64,000 bases of DNA from Smallanthus sonchifolius (GCA_023525975.1 CM042035.1:32827001-32891000); one strand, 5' to 3'. Shown: positions 42,925-56,940, numbered from the stretch's first letter. Numbers and translations: made by a program. The notes: a model not told the origin generated them from the sequence alone.

Positions 42925-45900
42925 TTATGAAAAGAGATGCGGATATTTGGATTTCATTTGGTCTTCACGTTCCCAAGTGAACTCGGGTCCACATTTAGAC
43001 TCCCAACGGACCTTGACAATGGGGATGCGGCTACGCTTGAGTTTCTTGACTTCACGGTCTATGATTTCCATGGGTTTCTCAACAAAGTGCATTTTCTCGT
43101 CAATGCGCACTTCATCAAGAGGGATGTGAAGATTCTCATCAGCTAGGCACTTTTTCAAATTAGACACGTGAAAAGTCGGATGAACGTTGCTGAGCTCTGA
43201 AGGAAGATCGAGTTTGTAGGCCACTTTTCCTACCCTTTCGAGTATCTTGAATGGACCCACATACCGAGGTGCAAGTTTTCCTTTCTTTCCAAATCGAACT
43301 AAGCCTTTCCAAGGTGATACCTTTAGAAGAACCATATCCCCAACTTGAAATTCCAACGGTTTTCGTCGATTATCGGCATAGCTCTTTTGCCGACTCCTTG
43401 CTACTCGAATGTTGTCACGAATAAGAAAGACTTTATCGGTGGTCTCTTGGATAAGCTCGGGACCGGTGATTTGTGCTTCACCAATTTCGTTCCAACAAAA
43501 CGGTGAATGACATTTTCGTCCATAAAGAGCTTCAAACGGTGCCATGTTAATACTTGTGTGGTAGCTGTTGTTGTAGGAAAATTCGATCAGTGGTAGGTGA
43601 GAATTCCAATTGCCGCCAAAGTCAATGACATAAGCTCTAAGCATATCCTCGAGAGTTTGGATTGTTCGCTCGGTTTGTCCATCAGTTTGAGGATGGTAAG
43701 CCGTACTTAAATCCAAACGTGTACCAAGCGCAGATTGTAATGATTGCCAAAATCAGGAAGTAAAACGCGAATCATGATCAGAGATGATGTTCAAAGGGAT
43801 TCCGTGATGACTTACGATCTCATCAATGTAGATCCGAGCCAATTTCTCGACTCGATAGTCCTCACGAATAGGTAAGAAATGAGCAGACTTTGTGAGTCGA
43901 TCGATAATAACCCAGATACTATCGTGCCCACTAGGAGTGCGTGGGAGTTTGGTGATGAAGTCCATAGCAAGGTTCTCCCACTTCCACATGGGAATTTCTG
44001 GTTGTTCGAGGAGTCCGGAAGTCTTCCGATGTTCGGCCTTTACTTTAGAGCAAGTTAAGCATTTTGCCACAAAGAGGGCAATATCTTTTTTCATGCCGGG
44101 CCACCAATATTGTTGACGAAGACCCATGTACATCTTATCAGCTCCGGGATGTACCGAATATCGAGTTTTGTGGGACTCGTTCATCAAAAATATATGAAGG
44201 TCGTCGCGATAGGGAACCCAGATATGATCCAAGTAATACAACAGGCCGGTGGCTTTGGTTTCTAGCAAGAGTTTTACACCACATGCCATTTCTTGGTAAA
44301 TGTTTCCCTCGGTAACCGAGGTGTGTTGTGCTTGGAGAATGCGGGCTTGGATATCGTTATGAATATGAACACTATGAAGCATGATACGTTCCTTACGACT
44401 CAAGGCGTCGGCTACCATATTTGCTTTGTCGGGGTGGTAGCGAATCTCGCAGTCGTAGTCGTTAAGAAGTTCGACCCATCGTCGTTGCCTCATATTAAGC
44501 TCTTTTTGATTGAAAATATGTTGGAGACTTTTGTGGTCGGTGAAAACCACGCATTTGGTGCCATAAAGATAGTGTCTCCAAATTTTCAAGGCGAAAACGA
44601 CAGCACCAAGATCGAGATCATGGGTCGTATAGTTCTTCTCATGGATTTTGAGCTGACGTGATGCGTATGCAATTACTTGGCCACGTTGCATAAGAACACA
44701 ACCAAGACCTTGGTTGGATGCATCGCAGTAAACGACAAAGTCGTCATTACCATTAGGGAGAGTTAGAATAGGAGCGTTGCAGAGCTTGTGCTTGAGAGTT
44801 TGAAAAGCTTCCTCTTGTTTGGGTCCCCACTCGTAAGGTTTACCTTTGTGAGTCAAGGCAGTGAGCGGGACCGCAATCTTGGAGAAATTTGAGATGAAGC
44901 GACGATAGTAACCCGCTAGTCCAAGGAAGGAAGGAATCTCAGTAGGAGTCTTAGGAGTATTCCAATTCTTTACCGCTTTGATTTTTGCCGGGTCCACATG
45001 AATCCCCTTATCGTTGACTATGTGTCCCAAAAATTGAACCTCCTTTAGCCAGAATTCACACTTGGAGAACTTGGCGTATAGTTGTTCTTTCTTTAAGAGT
45101 TCCAAAATCAAACGAAGATGTTGTTCATGTTCCGCTTTCGTTTTAGAATAGATGATAATGTCGTCAATGAAAACGATCACGAACTTGTCCAAATAAGGTT
45201 TGCATACACGGTTCATGAGATCCATGAAAACCTCAGGTGCATTAGTCAAGCCAAAAGGCATGACCATGAACTCTTAGTGACCATATCTAGTCTGAAAAGC
45301 AGTCTTCAGAATGTCTTCATTGAGAACACGAAGTTGATGGTATCCGGAACGAAGGTCTACCTTAGATAAACATGTTGAACCTTGAAGTTGATCGAAAAGA
45401 TCGTCGATACGGGGTAAAGGATAACGGTTCTTCATTGTAAGCTTGTTGAGTTCACGATAATCAATGCACATTCGAAACGATCCATCCTTTTTCTTTACGA
45501 ACAGCACGGGAGCACCCCAAGGTGAATGGCTTGGTCGGATGAATCCTTTGGAGGAGAGTTCTTGTAATTGACTTGCGAGTTCTTTCATCTCGGAAGGTGC
45601 AAGAGGATAGGGAGCTTTTGCCACGGGAGTTGCTCCGGGCACAAGGTCAATACGAAACTCTACTTTTCTAGGGGGAGGAAGACCGGGTAAATCTTCGTGG
45701 AATACCTCGGGAAAGTCTCGAATGATCGGAATATCTTGCAATTTCTTACCTTTGTCTTTCGTGTCAACTACGTGGGCCAAGAAGGCAACGTACTTTTTCC
45801 GCAAGTACTTTTGTGCCAATGTGCAAGACATGAGTTGAAGACCATGACATGGTTTTTCACCAAAAATAAATAACGTGTCGCCCGAAGGGAGAGGTATACG

Positions 45901-47379
45901 AATGCACTTTTCGTAGCAAATAACCTCAGCATGGTGCTTGGATAACCAGTCCATGCCAATTATAATATCAAAGCTTCCCAATTGCATTGGAAGGAGATCA
46001 ACAGAGAATTCATGATTATTAAGCTCGAGATTGCAGTCGCGGATAACAGAATTTATAGTAATAGATTTTCCGTTTGCTATCTCCACGGAATAAGAATTGT
46101 AAAGTTTCGTTCTTTGTTTAGCAAGTCGAGATTCAAAGGTAAGAGACACAAAGCTCCTATCGGCATCGATATCAAATAAAATGGATGCATAATGATTGTT
46201 TACGAGAAACGTACCATTTATCACGTCGTTGTTTGCTTGTGCCTCATTAGCATTTATATTAAACGCTCGTCCTTGGGGACCACCTTGATGATGAAGTTTT
46301 GGGCATCGGTCATGGAAATGGTTTGGGTCTCCACATTCGTAACATGCCCAGCCATTGAGAGGTGTCGGATAGTTTGGACGGTTGGCTGGAGCAGCTTGAT
46401 GGACGGGAGGACGGGTATGGCAAGTAGTGGCCACGTGTCCATATCGTCCGCAGCTTGAACACAATCGGCATGGTAAGTTGGCAGGATGGTGGTATTTGTA
46501 GGTCTGACATTGGGGATTTGGGCCAAAGTAAGGTTTCGGTTTTTGACCCAAAGGGGCCACTCGAATAGCAGGTACGGTGGGAGTTACGGCAGCGAAGTTT
46601 CGACCCTTTCGTTTCTTGGTGCGGTTAGAAGACTCGGGCTTTACATCTTTGACTGCCGCAAGAGTAGAAACAACCTTCTTGGAACCCTTTCTTGATAAGG
46701 TTCCGGCTTTGACGTGGTTGTCGGATAGCGTAGCGGATAGACGAATAGCAGCTTCAAGTGTGGGAGGATTGCTTCCTAACACAGCATCCTGAATTTGCAT
46801 AGGCAGCCCGCCTATGTATTTTTCAATTTCCCGAGCAAGGGGAGTGATCATATGAGGTACCAATAGGCTCAGCTCTTGAAATCGGGTGGTGTAAGCCAGA
46901 TTATCCCCGCTGTCTTGGGCAATATCCCAAAACTCAGTCTCGAGCTTCCTCATTTCATTTCGAGGACAGAATTCATCAGTCATGGCTTTCTTCAGGTCAT
47001 CCCATGATAAAGATGTATCAACCTCAACACCACGAGTGCGTTTCTCACCGTTCCACCAGGTGAGGGCTCTCTTTTGAAGTACACTTGTGGCATAGCGAAC
47101 CCTAAGATTATCGAGACAGTCACTATTTAAGAACGTGCTTTCCATGCTTTCAAACCATTGTAGTAGGCCGGTAGCACCTTCAGTCCCGTAAAATTTTGTA
47201 GGGTTGCATGAGTTAAAGTGCTTAAACGTGCATTGAGGCGGGTTGGTACCACCGTTTCCTTGGATGTTGTGAGACCCGTCACTGTTGTTATTGGCTTGGG
47301 TCATTTGTCCAACTAGTTGGGCAAGAAGAGTAGCAAGATCAGGGTTGGAAGGGCTAGAGTTTGCACGTCGAGGAGGCAT
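42925..47379 (-). pseudogene. gag-pol: Gypsy gag-pol of Element D, one frame with two stop codons
   Basis: About 1,485 codons in a single frame from the ATG at 47379 (MPPRRANSS). In order: gag retrotransposon domain (CTFKHFNSCNPTKF, ALTWWNG), two zinc knuckles (CSSCGRYGHVATTC and CYECGDPNHFHDRC), protease with FDIDADRSF where DTGA is expected, RT with VFIDDIIIYSK, RNase H (CDASNQGLG), integrase HHCC (ending CLTCSKVKAEH) and DDE core (MDFITKLP, SDHDSRF, TDGQTE), then a C-terminal chromodomain (VKVRWESKCG..FTWERE). Stops: TAA at 45274-45276 and TGA at 43753-43755. The altered protease motif should prevent polyprotein cleavage. Confidence 0.93.
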
Positions 47380-48016
47380 TCTAACACAATAAGAAAAGAC
47401 AATAATTTATGATATTTTAGATAAAGTGGATATATATAGTGGGAATAATGTAAGCAAAAAATGCGGGATTCATCATGTCGCGTGCCAATGTATGTGTATT
47501 TATTCAAGGTTGATGGGGAAAATAAGCCATCTATTCTGGGTAGATGATGTCATAGATCATTATTCGCGTAATAGGAATTGTCGGGATTCGCATGCACTAC
47601 AAATCGTTATTACGTGTGCACCCGTACTAATGATTTGCTTTGCATGTTCATCTAGTTCTTCCTATCTTACTATAATGTCCCCAAATTTTGAGTTTAGGTT
47701 CGGATCGTATTCTTACGAATACAATGACTTATCAACGTTAAGTAATTCCTCAAAACTTTCAAGGAGACATGCTTTAGCCTATAGGTAAACACTCACTTCA
47801 GGAATTCCCAGGAAAGCATACGGGTCCGTTTATTTGGATTTATACGAAATACTTTCCTAGACAGAAAACCCAATGTACAGGTGTCACCCTTCCAGATTGC
47901 ACATGTCCTTTACTGGTTTCAAGAAATTAAGTTGTTGACGAGATTTTCAAGATTTTAATAGACTTGAGAGTCTATGAGTATAAAATGTGATGGAATGTTG
48001 CAACTAGTATGGAAAG
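47380..48016 (-). other. 5' leader of D, cut by Element F
   Basis: Non-coding. The stretch 47590-47660 resembles the leader of B at 17297-17370. No primer site is visible before 48016, so the PBS and 5' LTR of D must lie on the far side of F. Confidence 0.7.
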
Positions 48017-48559
48017 TGTTGATGCACTTTCCTGTGACAACACTCTGGATAGAGTCTTAGTTTGTATTTCTAATGTCTGTAATTTGTCTTTGTATGTAAG
48101 AGTCGTTATGTAATAGTTTATCGAGTTGTATTTACTTTTACATAATGTTTGTTGTTTTTCTGCTAAGTGTTTTGCGCACTTACATGTGCGCAGGAGAAAG
48201 CTCCTGCGTACTTAGCAAGTACGCAAGAACACCTCTACGTACTTGTTAAGTACGCAAGAGCAATTGGTCCTGCGCACTTGCTAAGTGCGCAGGCATCAGG
48301 TCTGTATAAATAGGATAGGTTCACAGAAGCTAAGTACGCAGAACCATTTGTTCAGACGAACTCAGTTTTGCTAAGTACGCAGCTTGTATTCTCTCTGTAA
48401 CCGTCGAGTGTTTATAATAGAAAGAACGTTTATTGTGACTCACATGTTTGGTTTACTTTGTTTTGTAAGACTCTCCACCTAGTCACGGGTATTCCGCAAC
48501 CCGGTCCGACTAGTAGACCACTTGCATGTGACGATCTGACACACACGAAGGGACCTACA
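48017..48559 (+). repeat. 5' LTR of Element F
   Basis: 543 bp, TGTTGATG...CTACA. It aligns with the LTRs of A but with many differences. Confidence 0.88.
48173..48312 (+). promoter_or_regulatory. U3 promoter of F: palindromes and TATA box
   Basis: Four palindromes. Two are of the GCGTACTT/AAGTACGC type (48206-48224 and 48237-48255), one is GCGCACTT/AAGTGCGC (48273-48291) and one is a shorter GCGCACTT-ACATGTGCGC. The TATA box TATAAATA follows at 48305-48312. Further GTACGCAG half-sites occur downstream (to 48382). Confidence 0.7.
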
Positions 48560-48561
48560 AG

Positions 48562-48573
48562 TGGTATCAGAGC
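48562..48573 (+). other. Primer binding site of F
   Basis: TGGTATCAGAGC, 2 nt after the LTR; initiator-Met tRNA primer. Confidence 0.92.
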
Positions 48574-49150
48574 ATTGCTCTTGAATTCGAGTGTTGTAAG
48601 TGAGTTTGGAGACGTTTTACTGAGTTTTACAAGCAAAAAGAGGTATTTTTGTTGATTTTTGTAATAAAAAAAAGGGGTAGCTCTTGAGCACTTTTTTAAA
48701 AGCAAAAATCGCTCAAAAACCGATTTTTGTTGTGTATTTTTGTGTTTTGAGCATCAAAGGTTGGTTAGAAACTTGTTTCTGATCCTTTGGCTCGATTGCA
48801 TTGATCATCAGCCTACTTTTCACTATCTTCGGTGATTTTTAGGTGACCGGAAAAGGTTGGTGAGAGTTGCTGAAAAGGTGTCCTGCGTACTTACCATTTT
48901 TGGTAAAAAGTACAGTTTTCTGCGTACTTACTAACTACGCAAGAGTTATCTCCTGCGTATTTACAAGTGCGCAAGACTGAACTTGTGCGAACTTAAGTTA
49001 TATCCTACGTACTTAATATTTCCTCCTGCGTACTTACAAGTACGCAAGAGCAAATCTTAACTACGTAAGACCATTTCTCAAGTGCGCAAGGCGAAAACCA
49101 AGTGCGCAACAGTGCCTGACTTTTCTGATTTTTTGACCAAGTAATTCACT
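48574..49150 (+). promoter_or_regulatory. gag leader of F with palindrome array
   Basis: Non-coding. Palindromes and half-sites (GCGTACTT, AAGTACGC, AAGTGCGCAA) cluster at about 48880-49110, ending 40 bp before the gag ATG. Confidence 0.65.
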
Positions 49151-52100
49151 ATGTCGAACCTTCAGAATCTTGGAAACATGTTAAATTATGATAATGAGAT
49201 CGGTACACCTCAGAAACCGCCTAAACTATTAAATGTAAACGATTATTCGAATTGGAAGGCGCGTTTTGAGCACTACATTTCATACACCGACTCATCATTA
49301 TGGATACCAATCCTTGAGGGATATAAGTATCCCACACACATCTATCTTGATGAAGAGGTGCCAAAGCCCATCTCTAAGCTTGATGAAGAACAAAAGAAAG
49401 CTTATGATCGGGAAAAGAAGGCTCTTGGCTCAATCACTATGTCATTAACTCGGGAATAGTTTCACAGTTTCCGAGGCTATGACACCTCCAAGGATCTTTG
49501 GAAAGCACTTCAGAAAAGATTTGAGGGGAACAGTGACATTAAGAAAAGTAAGCGGGATCTTCTCCGAAAGCAGTATGAATGCTTCAATTTCATGGAAAAT
49601 GAATCGTTAGATGATCTCATCTCTAGATTCTATCATCTACAAACGGAGTTGAAAGCTTTTGAACTGAAATATCCCGATGAAGAACTGGTGGAAAAATTTC
49701 TTGATGCTTTGCCACCAAAGTTTGAGATGTATACAACCCTGATGAGGGAAAATCCTAAATTCTATGAGTTAACAGTAGATGAGGCTATTGGTAAGATTCA
49801 AGCTCATAACATGAATCTTATGAAGAAGGAGAGCTCGAGAAGACCTCAGATACAGGACCCTTCCATGTATCATGGGACGACTTCCACTTCAAAATCATCG
49901 GGCTCTGGAATTGCCCTCTTTACTGGACACTCTAATGAAGAAGACCACTCAAATGGGTGTGGTGGTCATGCTTGTTATGCATCCGGATCAGGGTTGGGAA
50001 CCAATCATCAACACACCTCAAGAAATCCTCCAGCTACGTCTTCAGCTAACCATTATGCAATAGCCAAAATAGCTGAAGATCACGTAGCATTGTTTTCATC
50101 ATGTATGCTTGCGTATGAGAATTTCATAGGCGGCAAGCTAACGGATCCCGAAACTATTGAAGAAGACTTTAACCAAGTGGATCCTGATGATATTGAGGAC
50201 ATGGATATGCAATGGAATATGGCCATGCTTTTGAGGAGGGCCAAGCGTTTCCTGAACAGAACAGGAAGAAAGTTCATTGGTGGACATTCTAATGCCAAGG
50301 TTGGATTTGATAAATCCAAGGCCAAATGCTACAAGTGTCTGAACTATGGACACTTTGCTCGTGAGTGTCAAAAAGACCGAGCACTGGCCTCTGGTTTCAC
50401 CAGACCTAGCTAGGTAAACAGCCACGGCCACAACAACACTAGCCACCACAATCAACACCAAGGTGGTTCGTCAAATGCACTGGTAGCTCAGCATGATGAA
50501 AATTTTGATTGGGGTGTTCATCTAGAGGACGCCATCATTGCTCAAACACAGGTTGGTCTCATGGCTGAGATCATGGAGCTAATGGAGGCTGAGAGAAAAG
50601 AAGCTGAGGAGAAGGAAGCTTCTGTAGCTATTGAAAAGGAGTCTACCACTGCCGTTGCTCTCATGGCCATTGGAGAAGCACAAAGTTCATCATCTGAGGT
50701 AGATTCTAACCCTTTCTTTGTTATTTCTTGTTCTAAATGTCTAGAGCTAAAGCATGAAATTTCTAAGCTCCAAGACAAAATTGAACCCCTAACTATGGCA
50801 GCTCATAATTACAAAGCAAACGAAAAACGTTTTAAAGAGTCTGTTGAAACGTTAAAAAAGGAAAAATGTGAATATTCTTTACAAATAAGTGAGCAACAAG
50901 TCCACTTGGATATTGCGTATAGGGGGTTAGAAAAACGGAACAATGAAATCAACAAACTGCAAAATGAGATCCTGAAGTTAAAATGTACAAATGAGAAGTT
51001 GAAAAACTCTCGCTTTGTGGTGGAGCACTACGAATCAGTAGTGAGGAAAATGAAGGGTATAGGTCTTGGTACCAATGCCATTCCTCCACCAATAAGTGGG
51101 AAGTTTGTCAATAGCTTGATAGACATTTATCTCACCTGTCTAGATGAGTCCTCTGATAAGGATGATTCCCCTAAAAAGGATGAATCCTCAAGTAAGGCTA
51201 ACTCCACATCTAGTGAGGAGTATGTTACTGCTTCTGAAGATGGGTCGGTTGACACTTGCCTTGAAGGAGTAGTCTCTGAGGAGTTGTTGACTGAACAGAA
51301 AGTCCACAAAAACATTATCACTAATAGTGATAACTGCATTTTAACTGAACCTGATATCATTGAAACAAATGATAAACTTAAGGTAATGCTTTACGGGGGT
51401 TATAAAAATATTAACCAAGTTAAGAAAGAGGCTTTTTCAGCTCATTATGGGCTTGGTTACAAAGAGAATTTACAAAAGTATTATACCCCCAAAAACCAAA
51501 CTGAAAAAGGTCAGACTTCTGATCATAAACCAACTCCTCCTGCTCATAATGGAGAGTTCTCTAAGCCCAGATCTAATGAGCCTTACAAGAGAACTTATGT
51601 AGAGAAGAGGAACTGTTTTCACTGTGGCTTGGTTGGGCACATTGTTGTGAACTGTCCTTCTAAGAACCAAGGGAAACAACATGTTGTTTCACAGCCCGCT
51701 GTTATCCCCAGGTCGCCACCAGTGAAACCATCTCCCAAAATTCGAAAGCAGAATGTGGTGAAACCACCAGTACAACCCATGGGAAAACCGAAGATTAAAT
51801 CTGAGGCCAAACCATCTGTTGCAAGAAAGGTAAAGCAACCTGCTGTACCTCGTGTGTCTACATCTGGTAGTACACGCACTGGTGAGAAATCTGTGGCTAG
51901 GCTCTCTAAGCCACAAAGAAGAAGAAGGAATAAGAGGTTGAGAAAGCTGGAACAGCTGACTAAGACTCAATCAGGTGAAGCTTCCACAAGTTCACCGGCT
52001 GTGGTTGAGCCAAAGTCTACTGTTCTGGTTAAGAATAAAAAGAGATCCTGGAACAAGAAAGTTAAAGGTTCTCAATCTCCTGTTCCAAATTCATCCAAAG

Positions 52101-52270
52101 ATTCACCAATTTTGAACAGTCATCATGACTGTGAGTTGAAAGAAGTAGTTTATTTTGAGAAGGATGGACGACCCAAGACCACAATGGCTTGGGTCTCCGA
52201 ATCTAACCAATTCTTTTGTTACTCGTGCAGGGACGTCCGAAGGGTACTATCTCTAACCATTGGTATGTAG
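49151..52270 (+). pseudogene. gag: Copia gag of Element F (two premature stops)
   Basis: A single frame from the ATG at 49151 (MSNLQNLGNML). Capsid-like UBN2/DUF4219-type region, zinc knuckle CYKCLNYGHFAREC (50327-50368), acidic segment, long coiled coil (about 50740-51060), Ser/Asp-rich stretch, second knuckle CFHCGLVGHIVVNC (51613-51655) and a basic Pro/Lys-rich tail (QRRRRNKR). The only lesions are TAG at 49457 and 50411. The stop that ends gag in A (TAA) is CAA here at 52208-52210, so the frame runs on to TAG 52268, overlapping pol. Pol is in the -1 frame. Confidence 0.9.
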
Positions 52271-55200
52271 ATAGTGGATGCTCCCTGCACATGACAGGAA
52301 ACATGGCCTTGCTTCAAGACGTTAAACCATTCAGAGGCGGCTATGTGGCCTTTGCCAGAGAAAAAGGCGGCAGTATCACGTGTCAAGGCGTGGTGTCGAA
52401 CGGTTGTGTCAGCTTTAACAATGTCAACTTCTGCGAGCAGCTGAAGCATAACTTGTTGAGTGTCTCCCAAATGTGTGACAAGGAGTACTCAGTGATGTTT
52501 GACAAATCAGAATGCCTGATTCTCAAACCTGGTTTTGAGGTTCCCGAAGACTGGATTCTGTTGAGAGCACCAAGATCAAACGACACTTATCAGATCGATA
52601 TGAGCGTGGCAAAAACCACCTCATCAGTTGCTACTTGTTTGCTTTCAAAAGCGACAGAACTTGACTCCATCTTGTGGCATAGGAAACTCGGACATTATTC
52701 TTATCGTAAAATGAATCATCTTGTCCGAAACGGTTTGGTAACCGGGGTTCCTAAGTTGAGGTTTACCGTTGCAGATGACTGTATGCCGTGTAAAAGGGGC
52801 AAACAGCAACGGAAGTCTCACAAGCCCAAGCTCCAAAACTCTATCGATACCCCTTTGGAGCTATTACACATGGATCTGTTTGGCCCCATAAGTATCAGGA
52901 GTATTGGAGGTAAGTCGTTTTGTCTGGTTGTAACTGATGATTTCTCACGTTTTTCTTAGGTGCACTTTTTAGGTAGAAAAGACGAGACTGCTGATATTCT
53001 TCAATACCTGATCCTGAGCTTGGAATCTCTTTGCAAGCTGAAAGTTAGAAGAATAAGGAGTGACAATGGAACTGAGTTCAAGAATAATTTGATGGAACTT
53101 TTCTGTCTCAAGAAAGGGATCCGTCACGAATTCAGCGCGCCGTACACACCTCAGCAGAATGGAGTGGCTGAACGGAAGAACAGAACACTGATCGAGACTG
53201 CAAGGTCTATGCTGTCAGATGCAAAGCTTCCTGTCACTTTCTGGGCAGAAGCAGTTAATACAGCTTGTCACGTCTTAAACAGGGTTCTGGTTGTGAAAAG
53301 GCACAACAAGACATGTTATGAGTTGATCAACAATCGACTTCCCAATCTTGATTACCTAGTTCCTTTTGGTAGTCCTTGTTCCTTGTTGGTACAGTATAAA
53401 GACCGTCAGTCTAAATTTCATGCGAAAGCGGTCGAAGGCATCTTCTTAGGATATGTTGCCAATTCGCCCTGCAAGAGAGTGTACAACATAGGAACTCGTA
53501 CTGTCGAGGAATGGTTTGAAGTGGACTGTAGTAAACACAACACTCCACCAGAACCAAAAGGTCCAGCTTGGGGTTTTGATTATGATGCGCTATTCAAATC
53601 CTTCAATCCTCCTGACTTATCTGATGAAGACGCCGCAAATGTCTATGATTTATTGCGTGGCGACAATGACTCCAGTTTTTCTACTCGTGCTACTGTACCA
53701 ATTATAGCTCCTGATTCCAATGCTGCATCTGCATCTGGAACTCATGACAGTGATAACAGTGAAGGTGTTCATGTTATTGGAGATGACGCTCAAGCCAATC
53801 CTAACACAATTATAGGAAATGAAGCTCCAGCTGATCCAATTAACATTGAATCTTCTTCCTCTGGAACACAAGAAATGGGGGAGTTAAGCACGAATCTAGA
53901 TCCAGAAATTCAAGAACCGATTGTACCGGAGACGAGGGTGCATAGGAATCATCCAATCGACAACATTATTGGTGATCCTTATGCCGGTGTTCAGACTCGT
54001 CATAGAACCATCACTGAGAACACCAGTCTCTACACAGAGATATTTGACACTGGTGTCATGGAAACATGTCTGCATGCTGCATTTGTGTCCCAGTTAGAGC
54101 CAAAGAATGTGAAGGAGGCTCTCACTGACAACTGCTGGATTGAGGCGATGCAAGATGAACTGTCTCAATTCCAAAAGTTGCATGTGTGGGATTTAGTTGA
54201 CTTGCCAAAAGGCTTTCAGCCAATTGGTACCAGATGGGTGTTCAAATGCAAGACGGATGATCGTCATGTAGTTGTGAAGAACAAAGCAAGATTGGTTGTT
54301 CAGGGTTTTTATCAACAAGAGGGCTTGGATTACAATGAAGTATATGCCCCAGTTGCTAGAATTGAGGCCATTCGACTGTTCTTGGCTTATGCCACATATG
54401 TCTGCTTCAAGGTTTATCAACTTGATGTGGAGAGTGCTTTCCTTTATGGTAAGGTGCATGAAGAAGTCTATGTCACTCAACCTCCCGGTTTTGAAGATCC
54501 GCATAATATCAATAAAGTGTACAAACTCGACAAAGCACTTTATGGTATTCATCAAGCACCGCGGGCATGGTATGAGACTTTATCTAAGCATTTACTGTCT
54601 AATGGTTTCGACCGTGGACAGATTGACTCGACTCTCTTCATACGGAAAGCAGGAGGTGACATTCTTCTTGTGCAAGTATATGTCGACGACATTATCTTTG
54701 GGTCGACCAATGAAGGGATGTGTAGGGAATTCGAGAAGGTGATGAAGTCCAAGTTTGAAATGAGCAATATGGGTGAACTGTCATTCTTTCTAGGTCTGCA
54801 AGTCAGTCAAAGAGAGAATGGAATTTATCTACATCAAACTAAGTACGTGCAGGACATCTTGTCAAAATACAAGATGAGTGATAGCACTACTTATGGCACA
54901 CCAATCCCAGTCAATCATGGTTTACATCCCGACAGAGATGGAAAGGATGTGGACAGCAGGTTGTACCGTGGGATGATCGGATCACTTATGTATCTCACAG
55001 CTTCAAGACCCGATATAATGTTTGTTGTATGTTTGTGCTCAAGGTTTCAGTCTCAACCGAAGGAGTCACATATGATAGCTGTGAAGAGAATTTTCAGATA
55101 TCTGAAAGGGAAACCCCGATTAGGTCTTTGGTACTCTAAGCAGCAGTCATTCGACTTCAAAGCCTACACTGATTCAGATTATGGCGGTTGTAACCTTGAC

Positions 55201-55623
55201 AGAAAGTCAACTTCTGGTGGATGTCAATTCTTAGGAAACAGGCTGGTCTCCTGGCAGTGCAAGAAGCAGTCGACGGTTTCTGTCTCAACTTGTGAAGCAG
55301 AATACATTGCTGCAGCGAGCGGTTGTTCTCAGATACTGTGGATTCAGTAGCAGTTGAGAGACTACGGCTTAAACTTCACTGAAACTCCTCTATTCATTGA
55401 CAACAATGCCACCATGTCCATCACAAATAACCCGGTGAAACACTCCAAAACTAAACATATAGAGATTCGCCATCATTTCATCCGTGATTGTGCTGAAAAG
55501 CATTTAATTGAACTTGTAAAAGTTCACACGGATTACAATCTTGTTGACCTTTTCACAAAGGCATTTGATCGATCCCGTGTTGAGCATCTTGTCAACTTGA
55601 TAGGAATGTTCAATCCTGACTGA
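52216..55623 (+). pseudogene. pol: Copia pol of Element F (two premature stops)
   Basis: One frame of about 1,136 codons. Protease WYVDSGCSLHMTGN (52260-52301), GAG-pre-integrase with HHCC (about 52670-52800), integrase DDE (MDLFGP, RSDNGTEF, QQNGVAE), linker with NHPIDNIIGD, RT with YVDD at 54678-54689, RNase H with TDSDYGG, CEAEYIA and DNNATMS, natural stop 55621-55623. Lesions are TAG 52957 (in place of the Trp after RFS) and TAG 55348. It is the best guide in the window to an intact pol of this family. A CAG acceptor-like site ends at 52230. Confidence 0.92.
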
Positions 55624-56940
55624 AAACTAAGTTTTCTTAACTCAATTCAATTCATGGAAGTTAAATTTTTAATTCCTTTAAATTTTCTGTACAGTTCTTT
55701 AGGTTTTAAAATATTTTACAAAAATCAAATACAAAATAGAAAATGGAGAAAATTTCAAAGTTAACTTGAGAAAAGAGGAAATGATAGTACATCAGAAATG
55801 ATCTAAGCTTCAGAGACTGCTCATATCGGAAATGATTGCGTCATGCTTACTTATCTGTTTAAAATTATTATGTTTTTAATCTGTTTATTTACAAGTAATA
55901 TGAATTGTCAGTAGGCTGTATGCGTCTTTGAATCACTAGTAGTGTGGAAACTAAATCTAAATTACAACTGTGATTTGAACCCATGTTTGCAAGCGTGTGT
56001 GAGTAAAAGATTCGAAAAGATCACTATCAGATAAAGGATGTTAGATTTTGACAATAATTTTCTTTTGAGATCAGTTTTGGGGTTATGTTGTTAGCACAAT
56101 TAATGCGGTTCATCTCACTGCCCATACTCACAAGTATGCAAGGAGAGATTGAATCAAGACATGTCTCTACATTAACCGTTGAGCATGTATTCACCCTTGA
56201 ATCATTCCTAGTTCATTGAAATCAAATCCAGATAAAAGTTGGATCCCCTTACCCTATAATCAAACACCATGTTCATTATCCCGAATCGTCATACCGATAT
56301 TCAAAGAAGAAAATCACATGAAACCAAGACAAAAGAATCACTCGATTCTGAATCTTATGATTCCTGATAATCCTTATGGATTATGCTTGATTTTTCTGTG
56401 CTAATTGATGTAACTTCATTATGAAAATTAAGAAAATAATTGAAAATAATCTTAGATGCCTTGAAGATAGTGCAAAATATCATAGCATCTCAGTGGGGTA
56501 CACGTTGTATATCTTATAATTAATACCTTAATACACAAGAACATGATACAAAGATGCGTATAGTTTCAAATCTTATAATATTGTCAACCTGAATTACTTG
56601 TTTATATGCTTATTACGTATGAATAAAGAGTAATACATGACATGATCCCATATTCTTTGATGTTTATTTTGTATCGTTTTTGCTAAAAGATAGCCTGATA
56701 TGATCCTTTGCTCGTGTCTCTGATCAAAAATAGCTTGTGTAAATGATTGTATATATCTATCTTGAAAAGAACAAAAAGATTTTAAGTTTTTAAGTTTATG
56801 CATATTTCAAGTTTAAGTCAGAAAAAGACCAAAAATATTTTATGTTTAAACCTCATGAATTGTATTTGAATCCTCTTGGTTGAATATTTTTATCTTGTTT
56901 GTTATTTGACTTGAAAATCTTCATAATTTGAGTTGAAAGT
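55624..56940 (+). other. Conserved non-coding block after pol of F
   Basis: No ORF. Same ordered islands as in A and C: GAAATGATAG (55778-55787), the GTTAGCAC-ending block (56066-56097), CCAGATAAAAGTTGGATCC (56228-56246), GATTC/GAATC pairs (56335-56400) and GATATGATCCTTTGCTC (56698-56714). Confidence 0.72.

Larger units (their letters stand above)
40318..48016 (-). mobile_element. Element D: Tekay-like Ty3/Gypsy retrotransposon, visible part
   Basis: 3' LTR at 40318-42874, polypurine tract, then gag-pol and leader on the minus strand. The integrase C-terminus carries a chromodomain, which places it in the chromoviruses. It sits in Element 0 pol. The left flank is ACACA, but the right end and 5' LTR lie beyond the window because Element F interrupts the leader at 48016/48017. 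Confidence 0.9.
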
